From NCBI GenBank assembly GCA_964410015.1, contig CAYPFV010000047.1, positions 1 to 19,263 on the forward strand: DNA of 19,263 bases, written 5' to 3'. Of this stretch, positions 7,856-16,566 are shown piece by piece. Origin of the DNA: SKVR01 sp964410015. Lineage in GTDB: Bacteria > Bacteroidota > Bacteroidia > Bacteroidales > UBA7960. How positions within the stretch are numbered: position 1 is the first letter of the stretch; each line of letters opens with the position of its first letter. The translations under genes and the position numbers were made by a program. The notes under the pieces were generated by a model. It was not told where the DNA came from. It saw only the letters and a program-made list of their open reading frames with translations, and ran no database searches.

Positions 7856-7918
7856 TTATCTTTCATTTTGTCTTCTTATGATTCATATTTCTGAAATAAT
7901 TTTTTTCTAATAAAAGCA

Positions 7919-7926
7919 TATCTTTG
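7919..7926 (+). promoter_or_regulatory. Candidate -7 promoter box for the 830-residue exported protein
   Basis: TATCTTTG is an exact TAnnTTTG match, followed by CC as is common in these promoters, 27 bases before the ATG at 7954. I see no good -33 TTTG at the expected distance. Its position argues against a TTG start at 7924, which would lie inside the box. Confidence 0.5.
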
Positions 7927-7953
7927 CCGCTTTATTTTTACTTTCACTGCAAT

Positions 7954-10446
7954 ATGCCCAGGTTTTTTATTTTTCAAGATATTTTTTTTTATTTTCTGTT
8001 CCTGATTTTCTTCTTGCTGTTTTTGCCTTCAGCTGTTTTAACCCAACAACCTCCGCCTGATTACAAAGAACAAACTATTCTTGAATATGAGAAAGAATTT
8101 TCTTTTCTTCCCGGGCAAAACAGTGGTTCGGAGCAAATATCAAATGATCTTTTGCAAATACTTGCCGAGGGAAATCAAAAGCTGAGAGTTTACATAAATT
8201 ATAAATTCTCTGCCCATGTTTCCGTTGAAAAAAGGTTTATGGAAGATTCTGTTTTTTTGGATATAACAATAAATAATCCTGCCATTTCAGGTACCCGTCA
8301 ATATCGCGATTTTGATCTGTCTTCCTGGCTAATGCCTGGTTTTCTTCGACTTTATATCGATGTTACAGATAAAGATGGCACGCTGATAAAAAAAGAAATT
8401 GTTGAGGATATCCAATGGAAGGAGGCTACTGCTCCCATCAGTTTATCTTTTCTGATAGATAAAGCTTCACGAAATGACAGTGTTGATTGGGTGATCAAAC
8501 AGGCAGAATTTTACTATCCTGTTGAATATGCCGAAAAGGTTTCATTGCTCAACGAATCTTTGTCAGTATATTACGCTGCTCCTGAGAAGGTTAGCACTAT
8601 CAGGCGCATGATATCTCCGCTTGATGTTGAAAACCCGGAGACCCTTATCTTGCAGGAATTTATATTGTGTGATGCAGAACAATTACTGGCAGATATAAAA
8701 TCATCATCTCTTTCTTTTTTAATTGAACAAGCAGGAGAAGACCCTCTTTCTGTTCAAAATGAGTTAGAGAACATTGCCTTTGTTTTGTTCCACTTACGTG
8801 AAGAGTTTAATTATTCACTGTCGAAAATTGACAGTTTGTTTTATCATCAGGGAATTCGTTTTGCCCGCAAAGAAAAACAAGACAGTGCACGATTGTTTTT
8901 TGAAAGAGCTTTAACCTATAATGCTATGCATATACCAGCACGGGCAGCGCTTGTTCGTTATGATTTAAAAGATGATAATGCTGAAATGGCGTTGAAGAGA
9001 ATGGAATATTTCTCTCAGGATTTTGGCGTGCCCAGCATATGGAAAGATTCCGCCCAGGTGGTGCTTTCTGAAATTTATGACCACCAAACAGAAAAATCAA
9101 TAAAGTTGATGGAAGACGAACGTTTTCTGGATGCTACAAAACTTTTGATACGGCTGAATGACTTTTGTTCAGAATCATTTATCTGGTCATGTCCCTCTTC
9201 ACTGTTCGACTTTTTATCAATGGCACATTACGGAATGTATCAATCTTACCTCTCGGTAGCAGAAAGGGCTTTACAATCAGGGAATTACTCTTTTTCTGTT
9301 GAATATGCCGAAAATGCCATGGATTATGCTGGTAAGCATGACAGATACATAGATGATATTTCTGGTTTGTACGACCTTTTGCAAAAGGTGGTAAATGGTT
9401 ACCTTGAGAATGTGGATTTTTTTTCCGATCGTAAAGATTTTGCCACTGCTCTGAAAAGCATAGATGACGCCATTGCTTTGTGTGAAAAATATCCGTCACT
9501 GATTTGCGATGTGGATTTACCTGAAAAAAAGAAATTACTTGCACAAAGTTTAGAATCACCACAAAATGTATTGATGCAGTTTGATATCTCACGTCTGGCA
9601 ACTTCAAAGGAACACGACGAGGAAAAAATTAAAAAGATCAGGGAAAAAATAAGAGATGACCTTTCGGAAGGACATCTGAAAGCATGGAGTGGTGCCATTG
9701 AGCCAGCACGAAAAATATTAAAAGATGTGATTGAAAATACATTGTATTATGGATTGAACAATGATTCTTTGATATACCGGAGAGTTTTAAACCTTACCCA
9801 ACTTATTGATGACGAAGAATGTAATTTGAACCGTCAAAAGTCTGAAAACATACTCGCTACAGTAAAAGATTATGTAAAAAATGGTGATTATATCAGGGCC
9901 AAAGACAGTTATAACGAATTGGTTATACTTAACAATCAAAGCAATCATTGTCAATGGGATATGGATTCTGAAATCAGATCACTATTCCATATCGAAATAC
10001 TGGCCGATTATCAAAAATTAATGAATGATGTACAAAGAGCCTATTTCAAAGGAGCAAAAGAAGGATTTGATGCGTTTTTCCTGAAATATGAAAAAGCGAC
10101 CCAATTTTATCATGAAAATTTACTGGCAGAATATCATGTCAGTCATGAGTCGCTTTTTGATTTTGCCACTTCCTCATCCAATAGTTCTTTGGTAAAACAA
10201 CTTGTTGCTTATTATTCAGAAAAAGAAGCACATGAGAAAGCCTTTCAAATGCTGAAGCTTTTAAAAGAAATGCGTCTTGATGCCAGAGAGTTAAGAGTTC
10301 TTCAGGAAAAATCGGGGATGCTTGCCGCTAAGGATTTCCCTAAACGCAACCCAACTGTTGATCCTAAGTTATATATTGCTGACTTAACAAATGACAACGA
10401 TTGGTTTCGTTTTTATCAGCGTAGTTTTCTTAAAAATCTGCCCTGA
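7954..10446 (+). CDS. Large exported helical-repeat protein of unknown function
   Basis: I do not recognise this 830-residue protein. It starts with a very hydrophobic segment (about residues 3-30, rich in Phe and Leu) that reads as a signal peptide ending near SAVLTQQ; there is no lipobox cysteine. Residues about 75-150 look beta-rich, and a predominantly helical body follows. One tetratricopeptide-like pair is visible at about 290-355, with repeated small and aromatic residues (for example SARLFFERALTYNAMHIPA). The rest has the heptad and charge pattern of divergent TPR-like solenoids. A periplasmic or envelope scaffold role is possible. I chose ATG 7954 over an in-frame TTG at 7924 because the latter lies in the promoter box. 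It is downstream of the NlpC/P60 gene and converges with the next gene at 19 bases. Confidence 0.85.
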   Translation: MPRFFIFQDIFFYFLFLIFFLLFLPSAVLTQQPPPDYKEQTILEYEKEFSFLPGQNSGSEQISNDLLQILAEGNQKLRVYINYKFSAHVSVEKRFMEDSVFLDITINNPAISGTRQYRDFDLSSWLMPGFLRLYIDVTDKDGTLIKKEIVEDIQWKEATAPISLSFLIDKASRNDSVDWVIKQAEFYYPVEYAEKVSLLNESLSVYYAAPEKVSTIRRMISPLDVENPETLILQEFILCDAEQLLADIKSSSLSFLIEQAGEDPLSVQNELENIAFVLFHLREEFNYSLSKIDSLFYHQGIRFARKEKQDSARLFFERALTYNAMHIPARAALVRYDLKDDNAEMALKRMEYFSQDFGVPSIWKDSAQVVLSEIYDHQTEKSIKLMEDERFLDATKLLIRLNDFCSESFIWSCPSSLFDFLSMAHYGMYQSYLSVAERALQSGNYSFSVEYAENAMDYAGKHDRYIDDISGLYDLLQKVVNGYLENVDFFSDRKDFATALKSIDDAIALCEKYPSLICDVDLPEKKKLLAQSLESPQNVLMQFDISRLATSKEHDEEKIKKIREKIRDDLSEGHLKAWSGAIEPARKILKDVIENTLYYGLNNDSLIYRRVLNLTQLIDDEECNLNRQKSENILATVKDYVKNGDYIRAKDSYNELVILNNQSNHCQWDMDSEIRSLFHIEILADYQKLMNDVQRAYFKGAKEGFDAFFLKYEKATQFYHENLLAEYHVSHESLFDFATSSSNSSLVKQLVAYYSEKEAHEKAFQMLKLLKEMRLDARELRVLQEKSGMLAAKDFPKRNPTVDPKLYIADLTNDNDWFRFYQRSFLKNLP

Positions 10447-10465
10447 TAAAAAACTGTTTCCTCCA

Positions 10466-10939
10466 TCATTTCTTTTCATTGCTTATGATCTTTCCTTTTG
10501 AATAGGCCAAAATTACCATTGCACCAGTTATAATAATGATATTTTTCAGTATATACTGACCTTCCAAACTGGGCACAAGAGGAGGTAAATGAAAAGTTTC
10601 CTGTGGGAACACAAGCAACGGGAAAAGTGTACCTGCCATTTGTAAAAACATGAGTATGAAAGTGACTCTCATGAACTTACCCGTCAAAAATCCAAGACCA
10701 ATAAGTGTTTCCCAGGTAGCCAATATAGGCATGGAAAAAGGAGATTTTACAATCCCCATAGAAATAACATCAATGGTTCGTGTAGCAATATCCTCGGCAG
10801 AACTAATTCCAGGGAAAAATTTCTGAAAACCAAACCATAGAAATATAATCCCTATGCTTATTCGAAGTAGTGTTATGCCATTTTTTGCCATCCAATTAAG
10901 GATTGAATTCTCTAATTTCTCTATTCTTTTTTGTTGCAT
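10466..10939 (-). CDS. DoxX/DUF417-like small integral membrane protein
   Basis: This 157-residue protein has about four hydrophobic helices. The first reads LLRISIGIIFLWFGFQKFFPG (about 24-44), the typical opening of DoxX and DUF417 (YkgB-like) proteins. The third and fourth cover about 90-113 and 128-147, the last ending ITGAMVILAYSKGK, which resembles the YkgB C-terminus. The function of this superfamily is poorly defined; roles in redox or sulfur metabolism and stress tolerance are known for some members. It is not linked to an operon: the neighbour beyond its start is a 617-base spacer, and its 3' end nearly touches the convergent exported-protein gene. The superfamily call is good and the subfamily uncertain. 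Confidence 0.8.
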   Translation of the reverse strand: MQQKRIEKLENSILNWMAKNGITLLRISIGIIFLWFGFQKFFPGISSAEDIATRTIDVISMGIVKSPFSMPILATWETLIGLGFLTGKFMRVTFILMFLQMAGTLFPLLVFPQETFHLPPLVPSLEGQYILKNIIIITGAMVILAYSKGKIISNEKK

Positions 10940-11556
10940 TTTTATTAGTTTTTATCGACCTCGTCTGTTTTCTCTTCATTTACCACATTAAGAAAAAAAG
11001 AATGGAAAGGGGTTTCTTCAATATTAGCAATCGCTTTTATTTTCTAACATATCCGTTTTATTTCCTTAATCACTCTTTGCTTTTGTGCACAGCGTTTATT
11101 TTGAACAAAATTTTTATGTGAAAGATTGAAATTCGATATTAATGAAGAAAAAATTCTTTCGTGGTCAAAAAGTTGAATAATTTGTTGGATTGAAGATCAG
11201 GATATTATTTTAGTTAAGATAATAATCCTGCATTTGTGTGGTTGTAAGTTTGGCACCCAAAGGTTTGTTTATTGTTTTAAAACATTGATTTAGTTTATGT
11301 TCATAAATGATGAATTTAATTTTACAGTGTTTTGTTATTTTTATTTAGTCTACATAAAATTAAGAAATTTTTCTTTAATAAATTCTTCTTTTGCATGATT
11401 TAACCTATGTGGGAGAGAATAATTTTTGCGGAGGGAAAGTGTAAGGTGGGTGGATTATCAGATTTGGTTGTAATCTGAAACTATAGCACTTTTAATTTGA
11501 ATCTGATCTGAATAAGTTGTATCAAATGAATTGGTTAGAGATCAGCTAATTGCATG
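10940..11556. other. 617-base gene-free spacer with several small inverted repeats
   Basis: This AT-rich spacer separates the DoxX-like gene start from the 3' end of the GNAT-nitrilase gene. A 72-codon hydrophobic frame at 10903-11121 overlaps the DoxX-like gene start and looks spurious. Inverted repeats are visible: CAGGAT...ATCCTG arms at 11198-11230 with one bulge, TCAGATT/AATCTGA at 11458-11478 (seven perfect pairs, seven-base loop) and CTGATCT/AGATCAG at 11503-11545. None is followed by a T-tract in a useful direction. No tRNA-like TpsiC loop, and no convincing coding remnant, was seen. Confidence 0.55.
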
Positions 11557-13128
11557 TTAGTAAGGATCTGATGGGTCGTATTGGTCAGGATCAAAATCCA
11601 TAGCCTGCACTTTATAGATATCGGTTCTTCTGTCGTTCCAGTTGGTAACAGTACCGCGGTTTCTGTGTCTTTTCAGCAGTTCGAGGTCAATATCGTTGAT
11701 AATTACGGTTTCCACGTTGGGTGTGCATTCAGCGGCAATGGCATCGCGGGCAAAAGAGAAATCGGAAGGTGTAAAGATTCCTGACTGAGCATATTGGATA
11801 TCCATATTGTCAACTTGAGGGAGGTTGCCAACAGTGCCTGCTATAGCAACAAAGATTTGGTTTTCGACGCATCGTGCCTGTGCACAATATCGCACTCTGA
11901 GGTATCCCTGGCGGTCGTCGGTGCAGAAAGGGACAAAAATCAGCCGGGCACCTCTTTCCACAGCAATCCTTGCCACTTCAGGAAATTCAATATCGTAGCA
12001 GATTTGTATAGCAATTTTACCTTTATCGGTATCAAAAACTTCTATTGCATTTCCAGGTTCAACACCCCACCATTTTTTTTCATTGGGAGTAATGTGCAGT
12101 TTGTATTGCTTTCCAATTTCTCCGTTTCGTTTAAAAAGATAGGCAATGTTGTATAATTTATCATTTTCGGGTGTAAAATGCGATCCTGCCACAATATTGA
12201 TGTTGTATTTGATGGCCAGATCACTGAATAATTCGAGATATTGTTCTGTAAATTCACCAATTTTTCGTGCTGCCGTTCCCGGGTTTTCTTTAGGGAATAA
12301 TGATAAGAGCTGAAGGGTAAATATTTCAGGGAACACAATAAAATCACTTTTGTATCCCGAAGCTACATCAACAAAGTATTCGCTTTGTACGGCAAAATCA
12401 TCAAAACTTCTGATGGGGCGCATCTGGTATTGTACTACACATATTCGTACTGGAAGTGAAGCCAGGAATTTTCTGTCTTTTTCTTGTTGGTAATCAAAAT
12501 TAGTCCATTCCAGGTAGGTAGCAAATCCTCCTGATTCCTGGTCTTCATCGAGATATTCCCTGATAACTTTTTTAAGTGAGAATCCATTGGAGAGTTGGGG
12601 TGTAAGCACCGGATCGAAAATAGCTTTGCTGGTTACCCTGTCAACATACTGATTAATAGTGAGTTTATCACGGTAATTTTTATATCCTGGTAGTCTACCA
12701 CCAATCACAATACGCATCAGGTTGCGTTCGCGTGCCAGTTCTTTACGTGCTTCGTAAAGGCGGGTTGCCAGTTTCATGCCCCTGTAATCGGGATGCACCA
12801 TAATTTCCATGCCATAGAGGGTGTCTCCATCAGGGTCGTGTGTGCTTATATTGCCATTATCGCATATCTCGTCCCACTTCTGATCCAGATCAAGTTCTCC
12901 ACTGTCAATGATCAAACTGGATGAACTGGCTACCAGGGTTCCGTCAATTTCAATAACAATTTGACCATCAGGAAAGATACGTAACTGATTTTCAATATTC
13001 TCATACGACCATGTTTCCATAGACGGGAAACAAATCTTTTGCATTCTTATCAGATCATCAAAGTCAGAAATATGAAGATTGCGTACTTTTACTTTGCTCG
13101 CAAATTCCTGAATATCTACATTTTCCAT
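11557..13128 (-). CDS. Fused GNAT N-acetyltransferase - nitrilase superfamily amidohydrolase
   Basis: This 523-residue protein joins two enzyme domains. The N-terminal GNAT fold (about 12-210) carries the acetyl-CoA motif in VHPDYRGMKLATRLY (111-125, with Arg116-Gly117). The C-terminal nitrilase domain (about 225-500) has all three catalytic residues: Glu268 in IVFPEIFT, Lys343 in YKLHITPNE and Cys377 in IQICYDIEFPE. The final residues are acidic (DFDPDQYDPSDPY). Similar fusions are annotated in other bacteria, but the substrate is unknown to me. A carbon-nitrogen hydrolase and an acyltransferase together suggest linked removal and transfer of acyl groups on an amine or amide. It is cytoplasmic, with no signal peptide. 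The SDR gene lies 130 bases upstream on the same strand; co-transcription is possible but unsupported. Confidence 0.93.
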   Translation of the reverse strand: MENVDIQEFASKVKVRNLHISDFDDLIRMQKICFPSMETWSYENIENQLRIFPDGQIVIEIDGTLVASSSSLIIDSGELDLDQKWDEICDNGNISTHDPDGDTLYGMEIMVHPDYRGMKLATRLYEARKELARERNLMRIVIGGRLPGYKNYRDKLTINQYVDRVTSKAIFDPVLTPQLSNGFSLKKVIREYLDEDQESGGFATYLEWTNFDYQQEKDRKFLASLPVRICVVQYQMRPIRSFDDFAVQSEYFVDVASGYKSDFIVFPEIFTLQLLSLFPKENPGTAARKIGEFTEQYLELFSDLAIKYNINIVAGSHFTPENDKLYNIAYLFKRNGEIGKQYKLHITPNEKKWWGVEPGNAIEVFDTDKGKIAIQICYDIEFPEVARIAVERGARLIFVPFCTDDRQGYLRVRYCAQARCVENQIFVAIAGTVGNLPQVDNMDIQYAQSGIFTPSDFSFARDAIAAECTPNVETVIINDIDLELLKRHRNRGTVTNWNDRRTDIYKVQAMDFDPDQYDPSDPY

Positions 13129-13258
13129 CTTAACAATACTTTTTACGGTTGGTTAACTGTGCTAAAAATGGGTTTTCCTGGTCTGCTTTCACTAAGAGTC
13201 CTGATTATTACTATCTCGCTACACTTCAAGAGTTGCAGACAAGCATCTTTAGATATAA

Positions 13259-14017
13259 TTAATTATACATGTCTCTTATATCTATAATTTCCCCATTTCT
13301 GAAATTTTCACCCAGCAGTATTTCACACAATTTTTTACCTGCAACCCCCGGGTCTATAAGCTGCCCTTTCTCTTTTAGTTCAACAAATTTAGTACGCAAC
13401 ACAAATTGTTCGTCAGTAGTAGATCTGATCGTGGTTTGCATACCCGTATCAATAATACCCGGGGCAATGGCCATAAGCTTTACCGGATATTCATGGTCTT
13501 TTTGTTCAATCGCTACGGTGCGCGTAAACATATCCATCCCTGCTTTTCCGGTGCAATAGGTACTCCATCCATGATAAGGGTTTTGAGCAGCACCTGAAGA
13601 TATGTTCATAACACGCTTTTCGATGTTCATATTTTGGGTTTGTTTTATGAATTCCCTTGTCAGATAGATGGGTGCCATAAGATTAACCCTCATGTGTTTA
13701 TCGATTTCCGCCGGATCAAGCGTTTCGATCCGGCCAATCGGGGTTATCAATCCTGCATTGTTAACAAGATATATTCCCTGGGTATTTTCAGAATTTATGT
13801 TTTTAAAAATCCGCTCCATCACCATGGGTATTGTATCTGTTTTAGACAGATCGCAGGAATAAAAGTCATACCCGGCAGCAGTGGCTTTCCCGAGTTTCAT
13901 AAGTTCATCATCATCAGTCCTCGAAACTCCGTGAAGATGTATATTGTCAGATAATAATGACAAGGCCATTCCTTTTCCCAGTCCTTTGCTGTGACCAGTT
14001 AGAATAACATGCTTCAT
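13259..14017 (-). CDS. Short-chain dehydrogenase/reductase, sepiapterin- or benzil-reductase-like
   Basis: This 252-residue classical SDR has the Rossmann nucleotide motif TGHSKGLGKG (7-16), a CDLS segment (55-58) after beta3, NNAG (86-89), the catalytic serine in NISSGA (140-141), Tyr154 and Lys158 in YCTGK, and the PG motif (186-187). The TGHSKGLG variant and overall length resemble the sepiapterin reductase / YueD benzil reductase branch, which prefer NADPH; this branch assignment is tentative. The substrate cannot be told from sequence. The protein is cytoplasmic. The 3' end faces the GNAT-nitrilase start, and a 344-base spacer lies upstream. A one-mismatch promoter-like box (TTATTTTG) occurs about 25 bases before the start. 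Confidence 0.93.
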   Translation of the reverse strand: MKHVILTGHSKGLGKGMALSLLSDNIHLHGVSRTDDDELMKLGKATAAGYDFYSCDLSKTDTIPMVMERIFKNINSENTQGIYLVNNAGLITPIGRIETLDPAEIDKHMRVNLMAPIYLTREFIKQTQNMNIEKRVMNISSGAAQNPYHGWSTYCTGKAGMDMFTRTVAIEQKDHEYPVKLMAIAPGIIDTGMQTTIRSTTDEQFVLRTKFVELKEKGQLIDPGVAGKKLCEILLGENFRNGEIIDIRDMYN

Positions 14018-14361
14018 ATGCTTATTTTTTTATGGTTTGCAAAATAATTATCTCATTCTTGTTTTTCTTTATTTTTTGAGGGGAAATCCATATTTTTAAC
14101 ACATTCATTGTTTGATTCCACTCTGAAAAGTTTATTATTCACAAATTACACAAATTGACACTAATTTATATCGTTGATTACCAAAATAATAAGAATTTAA
14201 TATTTTCACTAATGAATTAAAAATGACTTTTCGGAGCAGACTTATGTTTTTTTGTCAGTTATTCGATCTCCTGAATCTGTTAATTCTCATCGCCGCGCAT
14301 TTTTCAAAAAATTATTCTATGAGAGTTTTCTTTTTTAATCATTGATTTGCAAGGGTAATGT
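14018..14361. other. 344-base spacer with short CAC(A/T)AATT reiterations
   Basis: The spacer lies between the SDR start and the DUF4831 stop. It is strongly AT-rich. Three closely spaced units, CACAAATTA (14140), CACAAATTGA (14149) and CACTAATT (14159), form a degenerate tandem, and a further CACTAATGAATT lies at 14208. These look like a decayed intergenic repeat. I see no gene, tRNA or clear terminator. Confidence 0.5.
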
Positions 14362-15567
14362 TTAATCCTGTTCTGTTGTGGAGATTTTTTTCACTGATTT
14401 AACTGAACCTGTAGATGGATAAAATTCAATCTCATAGTTTTCGGGAGGTAAACTGGTAATGGTGCCCAGTTGGTTGACCAAAACACGTGCTTCTGCAATG
14501 GGAGTTTCATCTTTTAGGATGCTTAGGTGCGCATGCTCAGGGATTCGGTAAAAAAAACCTCTGTTCATTGTTTCATCGTCTCCGGATGGTGGTTGGAAGG
14601 TGAAAAGATTCATTTGCCGGGTAGCGCTATCTGCTTCTGCTACAAGCGTGACGGGAGATGAAAGTGGCACGCTGTTTTCATGAACTCCTGTCGAATTTGA
14701 AAAATGGAAAAGATCAACAGGTTTTCCGATATTGTTGAGGGTGGGCAAATAACTTCTTTTCACTTTCATCTCTTCATAAAGGGTAACGCCAGTAAAGAGT
14801 TCAAGATAATCTTCCTCTTCTTTTTCCAGTTGCTCCACCATATACTGAATGGTTTCTTTCGAATAGGTAATTTCAGCAAATCCATAGATCAGATCGTACT
14901 TTTTCCTGCGCACATCAATAATATATTCGGCAATTTCTTTAGCACGAACCTCTGATGATTTTTCCACCCATGTTCTCCTGAGTTTTTTTCTTTCAATAGT
15001 GAGGGTATCTCTTTGAATTCTTTCGATGATGGTATCAACTTTTTCCTGTAGATTTTTGTCAAGAAAATGATTGAAAGTGATCTCAGACCCGAATTGGTTT
15101 TCAGTTTGTAATTGAATTTCTTTTGGTGTGTCAAGATTTACATCTTGTTGTGTGTTTACTCCCGTAATGATGCCTGCATTGTTGAATTGCATGGAGAAAG
15201 GCAGGTTTCCGGAGTATTCTTTATCGTATTGCACAAAATAGAACTGGTCTGGATCGGGTTGGGCATAGGTGGTAATATCTGCCGATTCGATTTGGTATTG
15301 AACAGAATTTTCCCGGATAACATCTTCCAAACCCAGATACTTCGAAGCATAATCACGAAAAGGACCTGGAATCTGCTGTTTCTTTACCACTATGATATCA
15401 ACGGCAACAACGGTTTGTGGTAAGTTATAATAAAATCCCTGCTGAGAATGTCCTACAGGCATTTCCTTTACGTTTTTTACGTTTATTGGGGTGTAGTAGT
15501 TGTTTTTACATGCTGAAAATGTAAGTAGCAGCAGTCCGGAAATTGCTAAAATACTGAAAGTTCTCAT
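14362..15567 (-). CDS. DUF4831 family lipoprotein
   Basis: This protein resembles the DUF4831 family, which I know only from Bacteroidota. From the chosen Met at 15567 it has 401 residues. It begins with MRTFSILAISGLLLLTFSAC, a lipoprotein signal with the lipobox SAC at 18-20, followed by KNNYYTPINVKN. The mature part starts with a segment in the family style, including GFYYNLPQTVVAVDIIVVKK and PGPFRDYASKYLGL (mature residues about 25-70). A middle segment (about 185-260) is helical and charged. It is expected to be anchored to the outer or inner membrane; its function is unknown. An upstream in-frame TTG (15702) would add 45 residues before the signal peptide and is unlikely. Its 5' region faces pepE across a 285-base spacer. 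Confidence 0.85.
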   Translation of the reverse strand: MRTFSILAISGLLLLTFSACKNNYYTPINVKNVKEMPVGHSQQGFYYNLPQTVVAVDIIVVKKQQIPGPFRDYASKYLGLEDVIRENSVQYQIESADITTYAQPDPDQFYFVQYDKEYSGNLPFSMQFNNAGIITGVNTQQDVNLDTPKEIQLQTENQFGSEITFNHFLDKNLQEKVDTIIERIQRDTLTIERKKLRRTWVEKSSEVRAKEIAEYIIDVRRKKYDLIYGFAEITYSKETIQYMVEQLEKEEEDYLELFTGVTLYEEMKVKRSYLPTLNNIGKPVDLFHFSNSTGVHENSVPLSSPVTLVAEADSATRQMNLFTFQPPSGDDETMNRGFFYRIPEHAHLSILKDETPIAEARVLVNQLGTITSLPPENYEIEFYPSTGSVKSVKKISTTEQD

Positions 15568-15650
15568 CGAAAGAGGTTGATTTAATTTATTGTTATATAC
15601 AAACAAATATTTAAAAAAGTTGGATTTATTATTTTTTTTGCATTTTTTGT

Positions 15651-15734
15651 TCTGAAAAGAGATATGGGCATGTCGACCACGCTGATAAAATACTGGCAGC
15701 AAAAGTACTAGATTCGGGCAAGAAACTCGTTTAA
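15651..15734 (+). pseudogene. Possible C-terminal gene remnant (27 codons plus stop)
   Basis: In the spacer between DUF4831 and pepE the plus strand reads SEKRYGHVDHADKILAAKV followed by LDSGKKLV and a TAA stop at 15732-15734. The composition and amphipathic pattern look like a real protein tail, unlike the AT-rich spacer on either side. No in-frame start codon exists; upstream the frame runs into low-complexity T-rich sequence and a stop at 15612-15614. I do not recognise the parent protein. It may be chance. Confidence 0.3.
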
Positions 15735-15796
15735 TTTATGCAAAAAATAAGTTACTGATTACAGAGTACTACCAGGAAGACAGATGATGGTTAATT

Positions 15797-15829
15797 TTGT
15801 TAAAAACAGGAATTTGTTAAACCAGGAAT
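15797..15829. repeat. Imperfect tandem duplication downstream of pepE
   Basis: TTGTTAAAAACAGGAAT (15797-15813) is followed immediately by TTGTTAAACCAGGAAT (15814-15829), differing by one deleted A and one A-to-C change. It lies just past the pepE stop in the minus-strand sense. No function is evident. Confidence 0.6.
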
Positions 15830-15852
15830 AAGTGGATTGGTTATAAATAATT

Positions 15853-16566
15853 TTACTTCATGATAAAATCAATGGAAGAATTGTTGTCATACTCAAGTGT
15901 AGGCAAATCTTTTCTAAAAATTTTGAGAGTTTTATTTCCGATGAGTTTTATACTATTTCCTTCTATCCAGAGCATTGTTCCTTCTTTAAGTCCTACTACA
16001 GGGTAATCCGGATTAATTTCCAAAAATTCTTTTATTCTGTCTTCTCTCGATTCTCCATTGTGGTTGGGTATGCGCCCATCAGTGTAATGGGGATTGATTT
16101 GGAAAGGCACAAGTGAGAGTCCTTGAAAACTTGCAGGTTGTATGATCGGCATATCATTGGTTGTTTTTATTGACGGACAGGCAACATTGCTTCCTGCACT
16201 CCATCCAATGTAAGGTGTTCCGTTTTCTACTTTCTTTTTAATGATGTCCATAATCCCTTTTTCGTGCATAAAATGAATAAGGTGGAAGGTATTTCCGCCA
16301 CCTACCACAATAGCATCAGCTGCTTCCAACACTTTTGTTGCGCCCTGAATATCTTCTGTTGAGTTCACTTCATATCCCATTTTTGAAAAAACTTCATTCA
16401 CTTTATTAAAATATTCAACATACGACATGCTAACAGCAGCATAGGGGATAAAAGCCAAAGTTTTCACTTCATTTCCTAAAAAATCGGATATGTGTTTTTT
16501 TGTGTATGCCAGATATTCCTCTCCCTGGTTAGTAGAATTGCTGATCAATAAAAGTTTTTTATTCAT
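15853..16566 (-). CDS. pepE: Peptidase E, alpha-aspartyl dipeptidase (S51)
   Basis: PepE is a cytoplasmic serine dipeptidase that hydrolyses dipeptides with an N-terminal aspartate. The 237-residue length is close to the enterobacterial enzyme. The nucleophile is Ser123 in GWSAGSNVA, set in the glutamine-amidotransferase-like fold. The expected partners of the triad fall at the expected spacing: Asp138 (TTNDMPI) and His160 (QINPHYTDG), the same intervals as Ser120, Asp135 and His157 of the Salmonella enzyme. AIVVGGGNTFHL (85-96) and the GTMLWIEG segment (196-203) are also typical. The gene stands alone, divergent from the GroES-fold gene across a 245-base spacer. I found no exact promoter box for it. 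Confidence 0.95.
   Translation of the reverse strand: MNKKLLLISNSTNQGEEYLAYTKKHISDFLGNEVKTLAFIPYAAVSMSYVEYFNKVNEVFSKMGYEVNSTEDIQGATKVLEAADAIVVGGGNTFHLIHFMHEKGIMDIIKKKVENGTPYIGWSAGSNVACPSIKTTNDMPIIQPASFQGLSLVPFQINPHYTDGRIPNHNGESREDRIKEFLEINPDYPVVGLKEGTMLWIEGNSIKLIGNKTLKIFRKDLPTLEYDNNSSIDFIMK

Noticed and set aside
7924..7953. TTG start adding ten residues to the 830-residue exported protein
   Set aside because: The TTG is part of the TATCTTTG promoter-like box, and the ATG at 7954 directly precedes the signal peptide.
10903..11121. A 72-codon plus-strand hydrophobic open frame beside the DoxX-like gene
   Set aside because: It overlaps the DoxX-like gene's 5' end antisense, consists largely of Phe/Leu/Ile from T-rich sequence, and has no promoter-like box or homology that I recognise.
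11198..11230. Bulged hairpin as an intrinsic terminator
   Set aside because: There is no T-tract after it on either strand and no gene end close by.
15568..15702. N-terminal extension of the DUF4831 protein from a TTG codon
   Set aside because: It would place 45 Lys/Asn-rich residues before a perfect lipoprotein signal peptide; the ATG at 15567 is the sensible start.
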